This document shows, in pieces, positions 1-9,393 of a DNA stretch of 21,743 nt. The stretch's first letter is position 1; each line of letters opens with the position of its first letter. Below the pieces are notes generated by a model, which made no database searches, had not been told where the DNA came from, and was given only the letters and a program-made list of their open reading frames with translations. Position numbers and translations under genes: made by a program. The DNA is from Perkinsus chesapeaki (taxonomy: Eukaryota; Perkinsozoa; Perkinsida; Perkinsidae): contig JAAPAO010000403.1 of assembly GCA_013115145.1 (NCBI GenBank), positions 1 through 21,743 on the forward strand. Direction: 5' to 3'.

Positions 1-159
1 ATTTTTGTCATGACTAAAAACCTAGGAATTCAAAATTTCGTGTTACGAGTCGTTCTTGTTGTCGAGAAATATTAAAAAATGCATGTGTGATATAATTTTG
101 TGGAGGGGTTTAGTATACAACTCATCATCATTATCATCAAGCGGATTTCTTCTTGTCAG
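1..159 (+). other. intron segment of the ABCA gene
   Basis: AT-rich sequence with no convincing coding frame, ending in a pyrimidine-rich acceptor with AG at 158-159 directly before the ABC signature exon. It is read as the 3' part of an intron whose donor lies outside the window. The Walker A half of the first nucleotide-binding domain must lie upstream. Confidence 0.6.
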
Positions 160-3100
160 GTGTCTCTACCTACTCAGGAGGAATGAAGCGTAAGCTCTCC
201 CTTGCTATCTCGCTGCTAGGGGATCCTGACTACATTCTACTGGATGAGCCCAGTGCCGGTATGGATCCCTATTCACGACGATCTATGTGGGATGTTATAT
301 TGAAGCTTGCTCATAATGATGGGAAGACTATAATAATGACAACTCATTTTATGGACGAGGCTGATATGTTATCGGACCGTATAGCAATAATGAGACACGG
401 TCAGCTAATAGCATATGGATCCAGTCTTTTCCTAAAATACAACATCAATCATTTAACTTCTGAAGGCAGTTCCACTACTACCGGAGGGTATACTATAACA
501 GCGACATGTAAGGATCAGGATGTCGTCTTCGTGGGACCTAGGATTTTATTAGACTTGTTATATGTTATATGAAAATTAACATATATATCAAATATTATAT
601 AGTCCTGTCTTCCCGAGTAGCATCAAGTTCGGGCAATGGGGTCACATTTGTATCTCAAGAGGGTCTCCGCATTGCATTATTTCAAACAGGTTCATCCAGC
701 GAAGATCGGTCGAAGGTATTAAAGCAACTTCGTGCGATCATTCCTAACGTGACGGATACAAGTGCAGGAGACAAAGATCTCTCTGTTCAACTACCCTTGG
801 GTGCAGAGAAGCTCTACGCTGATGCTTTGAGTATTGTGAACGCCACCGGAGCGCCAGACGTCACCATCGGTCTTACCTCCCTCGAGGACGTCTTCTTGGC
901 CACTGTGCAGGACGATGAATTGCATGGAGCAGTTGATAGCGTGACTGAGTCACCTACAACTGAGTCTTCTCTCGACACGCAGAATCGAATATGGCAGAAA
1001 GTTGATAACAAGAAGCCCTCGAGATTTCGTAAACAACCATCGGTGATTAGTTAAAGCCCGCCTTCTGCAGGTTCCGTGGTACAGCTGGCAAAGTTCACCT
1101 TCCTCACGGAGTTCCGAACTCGAAGTGTGTTCTTGTTTAATTGTGTGTTGCCAATTATATTCATCCTGGTTGGCTTCATTCTATCATATGTGATAAGCCC
1201 TAAGGGGTCCGTGGAGACCCCACCGTCACTCGATCTTTTACCATCGGCAATCACACTGGGCTCCACAGATCCCTTTTACGTACAAGGGGATGCCTTCAGC
1301 CCATCCGCTCTTGGCGCGCCACTCCGATGGACATCCAGTCTCCCGTCAGGAGGGTGAGTGATTCGAGTATCTTTCTTGAGGAATCTCAAACCTTGCTTTT
1401 CGTTACCATCTACTATATCGCATGATAAGACTACTATTATGGCAGCATCGTTATAGGGATTAGTACGGTGAGCTGTGGAGTGAGCGTAAATCTTCAGTTT
1501 CTACGGTCTGGAATTCCGCCTCTGACTGCTTGAAGAATGGCGGGTATGTATTTCAATTCAGGCACCTTCTGGCCAACTACGAGAGTAACGGGACTTTGCA
1601 GTATGATCCGAATATCGTCTCAAGCCTCCCTTTGTCACTGTCAGCTATGACCAACTCCACCCTATCCAATTTTTCCGTGAGCTTATATCCTCCCTTAAAT
1701 CAGCAAAGTCTTCATCAGGTGTCTGTAAGTAATTCTCCATTGCCGTATGTCAAATCTGTCCTGGTTGATATAACACAATTATTGGTTCCAATGTTCACCA
1801 TGATGGGCTTTATCCCGTACGCGTATGTGGTGATACGGATAGCACGCTGGAAGGACGATCATATCATAACTCAGTTAAAGTTGATGGGTAAGATGATAAA
1901 TCTTTCCAACCCTCCAGTAGCACCTCCAATCAGGTATGCCAGTACGGCTGCAATATTTAGCCCTGTTTGTCCAACGCCTTCTTTTTGGCTTTCTACCGGC
2001 CTTCGCCGTTATTCTCATCGCCGCTGGGGGATTCGGCTCCGAGGTTAGTTCCTCCACTTATATTTGTCCTTAGCTTTTGTTAGTTACTCGGAGATGGTGG
2101 CCGATGGTTCGCCTATATAATGTTGGTCATCACAACCTTCTTTGCCCTCATACCCTTTGCGATGATGCTTGCTCCATTGTTCAAGACCGGACGGCAGGCC
2201 AGCGACTCGTTCCCACTTATGTGGAATTGTCTATCTATCATTCCTTATATTATTATTTGGATTCTGTCCACCAACTCTGCCGAAAGTGATGCTTCACAAT
2301 CGCTTTTTCTGTTCGGTTTCTATCCGCATTCCTCAGGTACCCGAAACATCGGTGAAATACTCGGTAACATCATGACTATCATACCGACGCTTGCCTACCA
2401 AAGAGGGTCACAGGAGATCCTTAGCCTTCAGGTAGAAGCCTTTGAACATAATAAACGTGCATAACCTTGCTATGGCGGGCTGACTCAATACTGTAGGGCT
2501 TTCCGACTTGAATGATATGCTGCGGTGTAACGATTCTAAGCTTCGTGTGACGGCGTGTGGCCAACACGGTGTTGGGGGATTCCTCTTGGAAATATGACAT
2601 ACTCCTTCTCTCAGTTCGTCGTCGACCGTGCTTCTGGAATGGAAGGCTCACCAGTTGAATGGTCTGATACGTTCGATCCTAATAATGGTGTATTGACCCC
2701 TATTCTGGTTAATGTTGGCATGTTCATCGCATGTAAGCTCGCAGGGGTGAAGTGGATGACAATTAGTTTTCACTCAGCGACCTGTGTGGTTTGGTATCAA
2801 ACTCGAGACGTCATTTCTAAACAGATGAAGAATAGAAAGAGACAAGACACTCTAGGGGGTATACCAGAATCTAAGGACCTTCTAGAAGAGATAATACGAG
2901 CCGATGAAACAAAAGAGGGAATTGCCGTAAGGTTGTGTGTGATGATAGTAATGCTCCAAAGCCTTCTCTAAGGTCCGAAATCTGACAAAGAGATATCCGA
3001 ACCAGAAGAAGGCCGCTGTGAAAGATCTCAACATGGGCGTATCACCATCTGAGGCTCTGGTGCTACTAGGTCCCAACGGAGCTGGTAAAACAACTACTAT

Positions 3101-4196
3101 GAAGATGTTGACTGGAGAGGAAGTTCCCACTGCGGGTGAGGGCACTGGCATTTGCCGTCTGGAAAATTCTACTTCCAAGGTACAATGAAGCTTGGCAGCC
3201 GTGAGGACTTCCATGCAGCTGAGCAGAAAAATCTCGACATCAACGATCTCTACAGGAGACAGGTCTGTGGTTATTGCCCGCAGTTCGATGCTTTATTTCC
3301 TGAACTGACGGTAAGCCTCATCTCCTACGCAGTTGCATATAACAGTGGTGTAGGTGAAGGAGCATCTTCGACTTGGTTGCACATTGAAAGGACTGAGTAC
3401 TCGGTCTGCTGTGTCATCACATAAAGCACATGTGGACGCTATAGTGACAGCGCTTAATCTTGGTATAGCCAGATCGGATGGATACCACTAATGTTTACGC
3501 GCTTTCTCAGGCCCTTATCTCAACACGCTGTCTGAGAAGCTATCGGGCGGAAATCGACGTAAACTCTCCCTCGCTCTTGCGATGCTTGGCAATCCTTGCG
3601 TGCTATTCCTCGACGAACCATCCACGGGGATGGATCCTTCAGCGAAGCGCTCCGTCTGGAAGGCTCTGGGGTGAGAACCAATTGCTGCCAATGCATCTAT
3701 TTTCATGGTTCCTTAGAGGAGGCTCTGCCCGTCCGGCTATGCTCATTTCGACACATTACATGGATGAAGCCACAGCGTTATCAACGCGTATTGGTATAAT
3801 GATAAACGGCCAACTGCGTGTCGTAGGCGCCGTTTCCGAGTTGGCCACAAGGTGGGCTTTGGTCATGTGATGATCATCTTGAAGCTTTTTCTCAGGTTTA
3901 GTCGTGATGTTTCGATTGAAGCATCGCTCAGCCCGGGTCGCAGCGCCTCTGATTTGGCCAGCGCGCTATCTACAGCTCTAGACGGTGCAAATGTCGTTGT
4001 GATTGAAGATTTCAATCATACAGCGACCGTCCAGGTTCCGATAAGTGACGGGTTGACACCAACGGAAGAGATAGCGGAACTTTTCCGCATAATGGAAGGC
4101 TCCCTTAAAGAGCAATGCGGTGTAGTCTACTACAACCTCAAGCTTATGAGTCTCGAACAAATCTTCATTAATCTTGTTCGAGAACAGAGACAATAA
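160..4196 (+). CDS. ABCA-type (subfamily A) ABC transporter, 5' truncated by window
   Basis: Membrane ATPase of the lipid-exporter-like ABCA family. Fourteen exons fit: 160-507, 621-1028, 1071-1353, about 1481-1887, 1934-2043, 2084-2456, 2497-2546, 2615-2926, 2973-3135, 3180-3310, 3354-3462, 3511-3670, 3717-3851, 3896-4196; phases close at all of them, giving about 1095 residues. Seen in order: signature [10 protein letters not shown], Walker [13 protein letters not shown] and H-loop TTHFMDEAD of NBD1; the LTSLEDVF motif; hydrophobic membrane segments in the exons at 1071, 1481, 1934, 2084 and 2615; then a complete NBD2 with Walker [11 protein letters not shown]-loop [13 protein letters not shown], signature [10 protein letters not shown], Walker [13 protein letters not shown] and H-loop STHYMDEA; and the family C-terminal [10 protein letters not shown] before TAA at 4194. 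All catalytic motifs visible are intact. The acceptor near 1480 and the short exon 2497-2546 are the least certain. The substrate cannot be told. Confidence 0.93.
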
Positions 4197-4321
4197 ATGA
4201 AGCTCGCTCCAACATTCTTTGGCACTCTCAAGGTTACAACGCTCATTTATAGGCAACTCCCGTTTACTTCGGAATCATATAATTTCTACTCGAACATAAT
4301 CGAGTGTTTTGTTGGTAACAT

Positions 4322-4378
4322 AACCTCAAGCTTATGAGTCTCGAACAAATCTTCATTAATCTGTCCGGGAACAGGGAT
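4322..4378 (+). pseudogene. duplicated fragment of the ABCA 3' coding end
   Basis: Positions 4322-4362 repeat 4134-4174 exactly (41 nt) and similarity continues, with substitutions and a 1-nt loss, to about 4378. The copied stretch encodes the C-terminal SLEQIF motif region of the transporter. It lies 188 bp past the original and beyond the stop codon. It is either a leftover of a second ABCA gene end or a local duplication. No other exon of such a second gene is visible. Confidence 0.8.
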
Positions 4379-4458
4379 GATGGGCTCCTCCATGAGATTC
4401 TCGTACACGCCGGTTTATGGCCCATAGTTATTCTATGGAGCATGTCATGAGGTTAATT

Positions 4459-4509
4459 TCAAGTTCCTCGACTCAGTCGAGGAACTTGACCACAGTCGAG
4501 TCGACTGTG
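4459..4509. repeat. two adjacent perfect hairpins
   Basis: The first is a 14-bp perfect inverted repeat (4459-4472 with 4476-4489) around a 3-nt loop. The second, beginning two bases later, is a 9-bp perfect palindrome with a single central base (4491-4509). They could act as a transcript 3'-end structure or be remnants of a small inverted-repeat element. Function is unknown. Confidence 0.85.
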
Positions 4510-4943
4510 TCGGGCTCACCCTCTGGTCCGTATTGTCCATCTGAACTCTTGGGCCGTACAATCGAAATTGGTCAGCACCGCTCCCACCTCTCCATAGATT
4601 TTCGAGTTTCATAATTCATTTATATGTGACACGCTCGAATGACGTAAATCCACGAGGGGGATAATCAGCTCGTCAGATAATTGATAATATCTATTTGATA
4701 TTACCTGAATCATTTTGTCTGATGCTCTGTTCGCTTTCGGTGATTCGAGCTCGCCTTTCTATGGTATATCGTAGCTTGTTAGCGGATGAACAGCCAATAT
4801 TTTATAGAGGGCTTCACTGGAGCCTCAGTGAGCACTAGTGGAGCGTCACACAGCGAACACGTAGAGCCGCTCCACCGCCTGCCTGGCCAATCACATGGCA
4901 GGTCTGGTCGAGGGAAGTTCTAATCGAGAAGTTTTCAAAGAGC

Positions 4944-5440
4944 ATGACAATTAGTAGTGTAGAGCGGGTCGGAACATCGTGTCCTGAACTGCTCATGAAG
5001 TCAGATCCTGCTCACCATCAACTAAGTTACGCCTCAGATATATTGTCCTGTATTGTGTTGCAAGAGCAATCACCGTCTTTGAACACGCCTTTTATGCGGC
5101 ACTGCACCTGGCCTCCGTTCACACTGGCGACCCAACCCAACTGAAGATCACGGACCCAACCCGAAGCATCTGGGGTTTCCTTTCTAAATCTACCCTCACG
5201 AGGAAACAATTGGCATTCCGAGTTGGGGACATTTTGGGGACTGTCTCGGAGACAGTGTCTCCTTCAGAAGGGTTAGACAGTCTCGGACTATTAGCCAATA
5301 GCTTGCAGTTAACCCTTCGAGTACCCTCAAGCCCTGATGCTACTGATGACGTTGATAAGGCTTATTGGTTCTACACTCATGCTTGCTGGCAGCAACCAGC
5401 AACGTGCTCGTGGGTCCCTTCCGTGTCACAATGCTACTGA
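4944..5440 (+). CDS. small protein with weak PEX11-like features
   Basis: Two exons, 4944-4999 and 5038-5440, separated by a 38-nt GT-AG intron with matching phase. The ATG at 4944 begins MTISSVERVG. The product is about 152 residues if the TGA at 5438 is the stop. Helical, hydrophobic character follows (residues about 19-60), then a stretch TRKQLAFRVG that recalls the conserved RK..R.G segment of peroxisomal PEX11 proteins, which shape and divide the peroxisome membrane. The N-terminal ELLMKYIVLYCVAR is likewise reminiscent of the PEX11 start. This resemblance is by eye and weak. The last 100 nt overlap, in another frame, the start of the next candidate gene, so either this 3' end is spliced away or one of the two models is wrong. 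Confidence 0.45.
5240..5256. repeat. 17-nt odd-centred palindrome
   Basis: Arms 5240-5247 and 5249-5256 are exact reverse complements around one central base. It lies inside the PEX11-like coding exon, so it may be chance. It has the same one-base centre as the larger palindromes in this window. Confidence 0.6.
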
Positions 5441-5839
5441 TAAGTATGACCATATACGTTTAAGTAGACGGCAGAATGGACATACTTATTATGATAATAT
5501 GACTTTACCGATGGTGAGCATTGTTGACTTCCGTATGCCCCTAGATGGAAAAATCATTGTATTCTACACGTACGCAGGATCTCTTATGCCACACGGGGGG
5601 TACTTGAAGTACCGTACTTCTGTGATTACTCTGTTACATTGCAACCTCCACAGCTATTCATCACTCTTGGCGATAAATGCTGGTCACTAGTTATTGATTC
5701 TAATGGCTATTATGATAAAACCATTCTTGATGGAATCATCATTGACAATAATCTTAAACGTCTCAGAGTGCCAAGAGCAGATCACGGTTATGATGAGTAC
5801 ACTTCTGAACCAGGGTCTCTGGGTCAGGGACTAGTGTAA
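5337..5839 (+). CDS. putative small secreted protein, frame broken at a G run
   Basis: From ATG at 5337 (or 5346) a signal-peptide-like start, MTLIRLIGSTLMLAGS, leads into a hydrophilic region and then DFRMPLDGKIIVFYTYAG up to about 5599. The natural continuation, including LFITLGDKCWSLVIDSNGYY, runs in a different frame to the TAA at 5837. The switch falls on the six-G run at 5595-5600, where one additional G would join the frames into about 167 residues. That suggests a sequencing indel or an inactivated gene. A splice from about 5560 to 5664 would also keep the frame but would remove coding-looking sequence. I do not recognise the family. The start overlaps the preceding gene's last exon by about 100 nt. 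Confidence 0.45.
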
Positions 5840-6346
5840 AGTGTAAAACACCGGTCTATTATTGGGGCTTTCGTTTTCTGGCGATAGAGTGCCTTGTTTG
5901 TTGTTTATGCGTCTGCGAGGTGCGCGTATACTGCTATTATCCACCGGTATTGTTATTTTCAGTCGTATGACTTAGTTCTACGTTGCCCAATGCTAGAGAA
6001 GCCTTCTCCACAGCAAGCATAGAGAAGATAATCATTAGTTGTATGCCTTGCGGTTGGATTTCTCTTTCTTGATTCTTTATCGAGTTGAGAACAGTTGGGT
6101 GTTGTGTCGGTTGCATTCGAATCGAGTGCAGCCGTCACAAATTGTGGCAGTCTTGGGTTGTGTCGAGGTTCCTATGTCAGTGCATCGCAAGTTGTTTGGA
6201 GCGTATGTGTGGCTCTGAACATCAGAAGCCCCCGGAAGAAATTCACATTTTCCTGTTTAATTCAGGAACATACGTTCTACCAGTTCGTGTTCCATCTCCG
6301 CCTCAGTACAACTTTTTCCTCAAGGCCAAAGGATAACCACGTTTCT
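5840..6346. other. intergenic or 5' region, possible upstream exon
   Basis: A frame open from 6095 runs into the coiled-coil gene's first exon, so an upstream exon after the acceptor-like AG near 6094 is possible. I found no decisive start before ATG 6347. Nothing else is recognised in 5840-6090. Confidence 0.35.
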
Positions 6347-8951
6347 ATGAGGCGGCCAGATGTCTCCCTGCACCGTGTGCAAACACACGTGGCAAACACT
6401 CCAGAGCCAAAGTCGCGCGTTCTATCGCTGGCGAAGGACTTCCAGTGCTCGAAGAAACTTCGTAGAATGCCGAATGAAGTTCATAGACTGCCGGAACCAG
6501 ACCATGCTGAAGGTCGTCTGTCCGCATTCCCAGCTAGGAGCGTGGAGTGTGTTCCTTAGGCTCTACTGTGGATGTGGAGATTACTAGCACATTGCCTGTA
6601 TTATCGACGTCAACTCAGTGTACTACAAGCGTCGTTAATGCAGCGTGTGGCAGCGATTTGAAATCGCCGTCCGATGGGTGGGAACTGTCCGTTCTCATGG
6701 TAGAAAGTGTCAGTTGGAGCCGCCTGCTTGTGTTTTCACCACCGTTACAGAATACCGCTCTTAGGCTTTGCTGCTTTGGGAAAATCGTGTGCTGAATCAA
6801 AGACTAGCGGAGGCGGAGTGTCGGTTTGTGGGCCAGCCAGATTCGAACGAAATTGACACTGCGACCGCCAGCATCGCCTCGAAAACCTCGCAGCCGGCCT
6901 GCTCGCCGTGCAACAGTGCAGTGTCAGGGGAGCTGCCCATCCCTCCCCTATTCTGGTTAATGGTCAGTGGTACACAGTCCATCCGATTGAGGATGGAGAT
7001 CTAGTCCCCGACGAGGGGGCCGAAGCTGTGAATGGTCTAGCGGAGCGAAGCTTTGACGATCCCCCTCTTGAGCTGCTGGGGCATCAACATGACTGTCAGC
7101 CACAGTGCAGCATCGGGGAGCTGCTCGGCCCGGAAGCTCTGAGTCCCTTCGAGGAATTCCCAAAGGTCACCTACCCCGATGAGAATCGAGATGAGTGAGC
7201 CAGAGATTCGGCGAGCTCTCTCTGTACATGCCCGATTCTTCATCCCAGTAACCACTCAGTTGGCCTCTTCAACGTCGCTGGTGCGGGTCGTCGAGCGAAG
7301 GGCGCCGTTGGCGCATCTCTGGAGAGCCTTCCTTCACTAGCGTATACCGTCCGTCTCGGTGCCTGTCTCGATCGTTCTTATTTCAGAGCTCCCCGTGTAA
7401 TATTGAACAACTTCGATAGGATTCTGCGTCGATCTCCATCGGTGAGGCAATCATGTCTCCAACCCGCTGAAGGCGTTTATCAGCCACTGCGTGACAAGCT
7501 CGGAAAGGCGCCTCGTCCCGACATAACACTAGCGAGCCGAGAAGGCCCTCCTCTTGTAGCACAACCGATAGCAGTTGAAGCCGATGAGTCTGTAAGTTAC
7601 GCGGACGAATCCACTCTGATCAAGATCGATGGAGATGGTAAGTCTTGCCCTGCAACTTTGAGTGTTGCGCTGTTGCATGTCAGTTTCCGACTTGGTCACA
7701 CCGAACTCGCCCAGACCGGGAGCCGCAGATCTTCATGACGACACCTTCGCCTTATCAAGCGATACTACAGGGTGATGCGAAAAAAGGGCTCATGCCTCAT
7801 ATTTTTTGGCGCGTGAGAGTTACGAGTGAAGTAAGGTACCAACTTGAAGCCCTTGGTGAACTCTTCCTAATGCCATTGTGATATTCGAATTAGGCTCTGA
7901 TAATGGTTGAACAAAAAAATCGTTACATACAGACTGGGGGCTGACTGTTCGAACAAATCTGATAGTAGAAATTCAGGTCGGGCCGCAGCTCATCTACATC
8001 ATATAGAGATTTGAACACGGAGGAAACTGATACCTCAACTTGACACCTCAAAGATCGTCGGCCCTTCTTTAACCAAGTCTACGATTGCGTAAAACATATA
8101 TTACATTATGAACAAACAGCACTTGAACAGAGGCATTGTGAGAGCTGTAACTTAAGAATATATAATCTATTCTCGAGTTGGCCTAAGTATATGCCGCTCA
8201 TCGACACGTTAACGTTTTAGTGAAGGATCTCACCGATAGTGGCTCGCCCTCAGTGAAGTTGATGATACGCTCAACATAGTTTTGTAGAAGAGTTTTGAAG
8301 CTGCGTTCAGTACAAGCTTCATTGTTCGAATTGCCAGGGGAATCGAGAGCTAAAGGAGTCTTTTGTCAAACCAGCGATCGTTTCCACATTGCATCGAAAA
8401 GCGGCTATGATGGTAATGTCAGTCGTAGCTTAGGATCGCATAAATCGCAGTATGGCTCGGAAGGGGTAACGTGGATTCGCACTCATTGCGTAGATTAGTA
8501 ATGTCAAGCTCAGCTACTGACCTGTCGATTATCGAGTTGCCTGATGGCACACGCTAACCTCACCAACATTCAACACTTTCGACAGACACCACGGGTAACC
8601 TGCGGCCGGAGTATATCTGTGCTGTCGAGCTCGCAAAGGAGCTCACACGACAACGGGAATTCGTCGAGAAGATGAAATCACTGGCGGTACTCGAGAGTAA
8701 ACTGAAGAAGAAAGCCACCGACTTGGAACAGCGTGAAGTGAGTGCATTCCTCGGGCACACCTCCTTCCCGAGACTCAGGAGGTTCATCGCATCTCAAGGT
8801 ACGCATTCTCTCTGCAGAAGAGAGTCTTCAGAAGGAGAAGGATGGTGTCGCTACTACGTTACGATGCCGCGATGAAGAGCACGCATGTATAAGAACGGTT
8901 CTTCCTTTTTTATTAATAACTCCATTAATAACTGGTGTATCGAATATTTGA
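6347..8951 (+). CDS. multi-exon protein with C-terminal coiled coil, function unknown
   Basis: No family recognised. Exons with matching phases: 6347-6512, 6560-6699, 6765-6920, 6968-7194, 7249-7637, 7684-7771. Between 7772 and 8585 coding-like pieces are seen (about 8054-8176 and 8221-8252) but the joins are not settled. Then come 8586-8737 and 8799-8951, ending at TGA 8949. The start MRRPDVSLHR is the first in-frame ATG, though the frame stays open upstream. The middle is acidic and low in complexity. A heptad-like stretch LLWENRVLNQRLAEAE lies in the exon at 6765. The last two exons are strongly coiled-coil: ELTRQREFVEKMKSLAVLES and ILSAEESLQKEKDG. This suggests a structural or scaffold protein. 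The terminal donor-like GTATAAG at 8887 leaves open that the gene runs further. Confidence 0.55.
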
Positions 8952-9135
8952 ATGATGGTCGGATAATTGAGATGCACGAATCGGTCGGATATAAGAGCGC
9001 GCATCCGGATATTCGGGTGTGGTTTTTCGGATCTTCTTCGTGATCGAATCGGATAATTGAGTGCGGGTCGGATAATTTAATGATATCCGGATATTTGATG
9101 CGCGCCAGTCGGATATAAGAGTGCGCGAGTCGGAA
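8941..9135. repeat. degenerate interspersed repeats at a convergent gene junction
   Basis: Short blocks recur: TCGGATAATTGAG near 8959 and 9049, GTCGGATATAAGAG near 8984 and 9108, and ATCCGGATATT near 9003 and 9085. The pattern looks like a decayed tandem array with a unit of roughly 90-120 nt. It lies between the 3' ends of the + strand coiled-coil gene and the - strand rotatin-like gene. Confidence 0.6.
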
Positions 9136-9393
9136 ACATGACCCGGAAATGCTGTACTTTTTTCGAATCTTTAACTTATGGCTGTTGAGTCTACCAGTGT
9201 CTCAGCCAAGGCTCTGAACAAGTGTGTCACAAACTCAACACAGAGTGCAGATTTGCAAGCTATTCCCGATATGGACGCACATCGGGTGTATCTTCTCGAA
9301 AGTGTCTACACACATCATGCATGAGACTGCCGTGACAGCCTCCAGTAAGCTCGGTACAGTCCCTCGTGGCTTCCACTAAGCTCATCATCATAC
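8952..9393. other. convergent intergenic interval
   Basis: Beyond the degenerate repeats, 9136-9393 shows no gene, RNA or clear terminator. It should hold the 3' ends of both flanking transcripts. No polyadenylation signal could be assigned with confidence. Confidence 0.5.

Larger units (their letters stand above)
4197..4943. other. intergenic region between ABCA and PEX11-like gene
   Basis: This stretch holds the duplicated ABCA fragment and a pair of hairpins (4459-4509). I find no convincing exon. An open frame at 4417-4614 spans the hairpins but shows no recognisable protein features. No promoter motif could be assigned. Confidence 0.5.

Noticed and set aside
153-155. Start codon for the first open frame
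   Set aside because: It is a TTG inside the acceptor sequence. The ABC signature region requires upstream exons.
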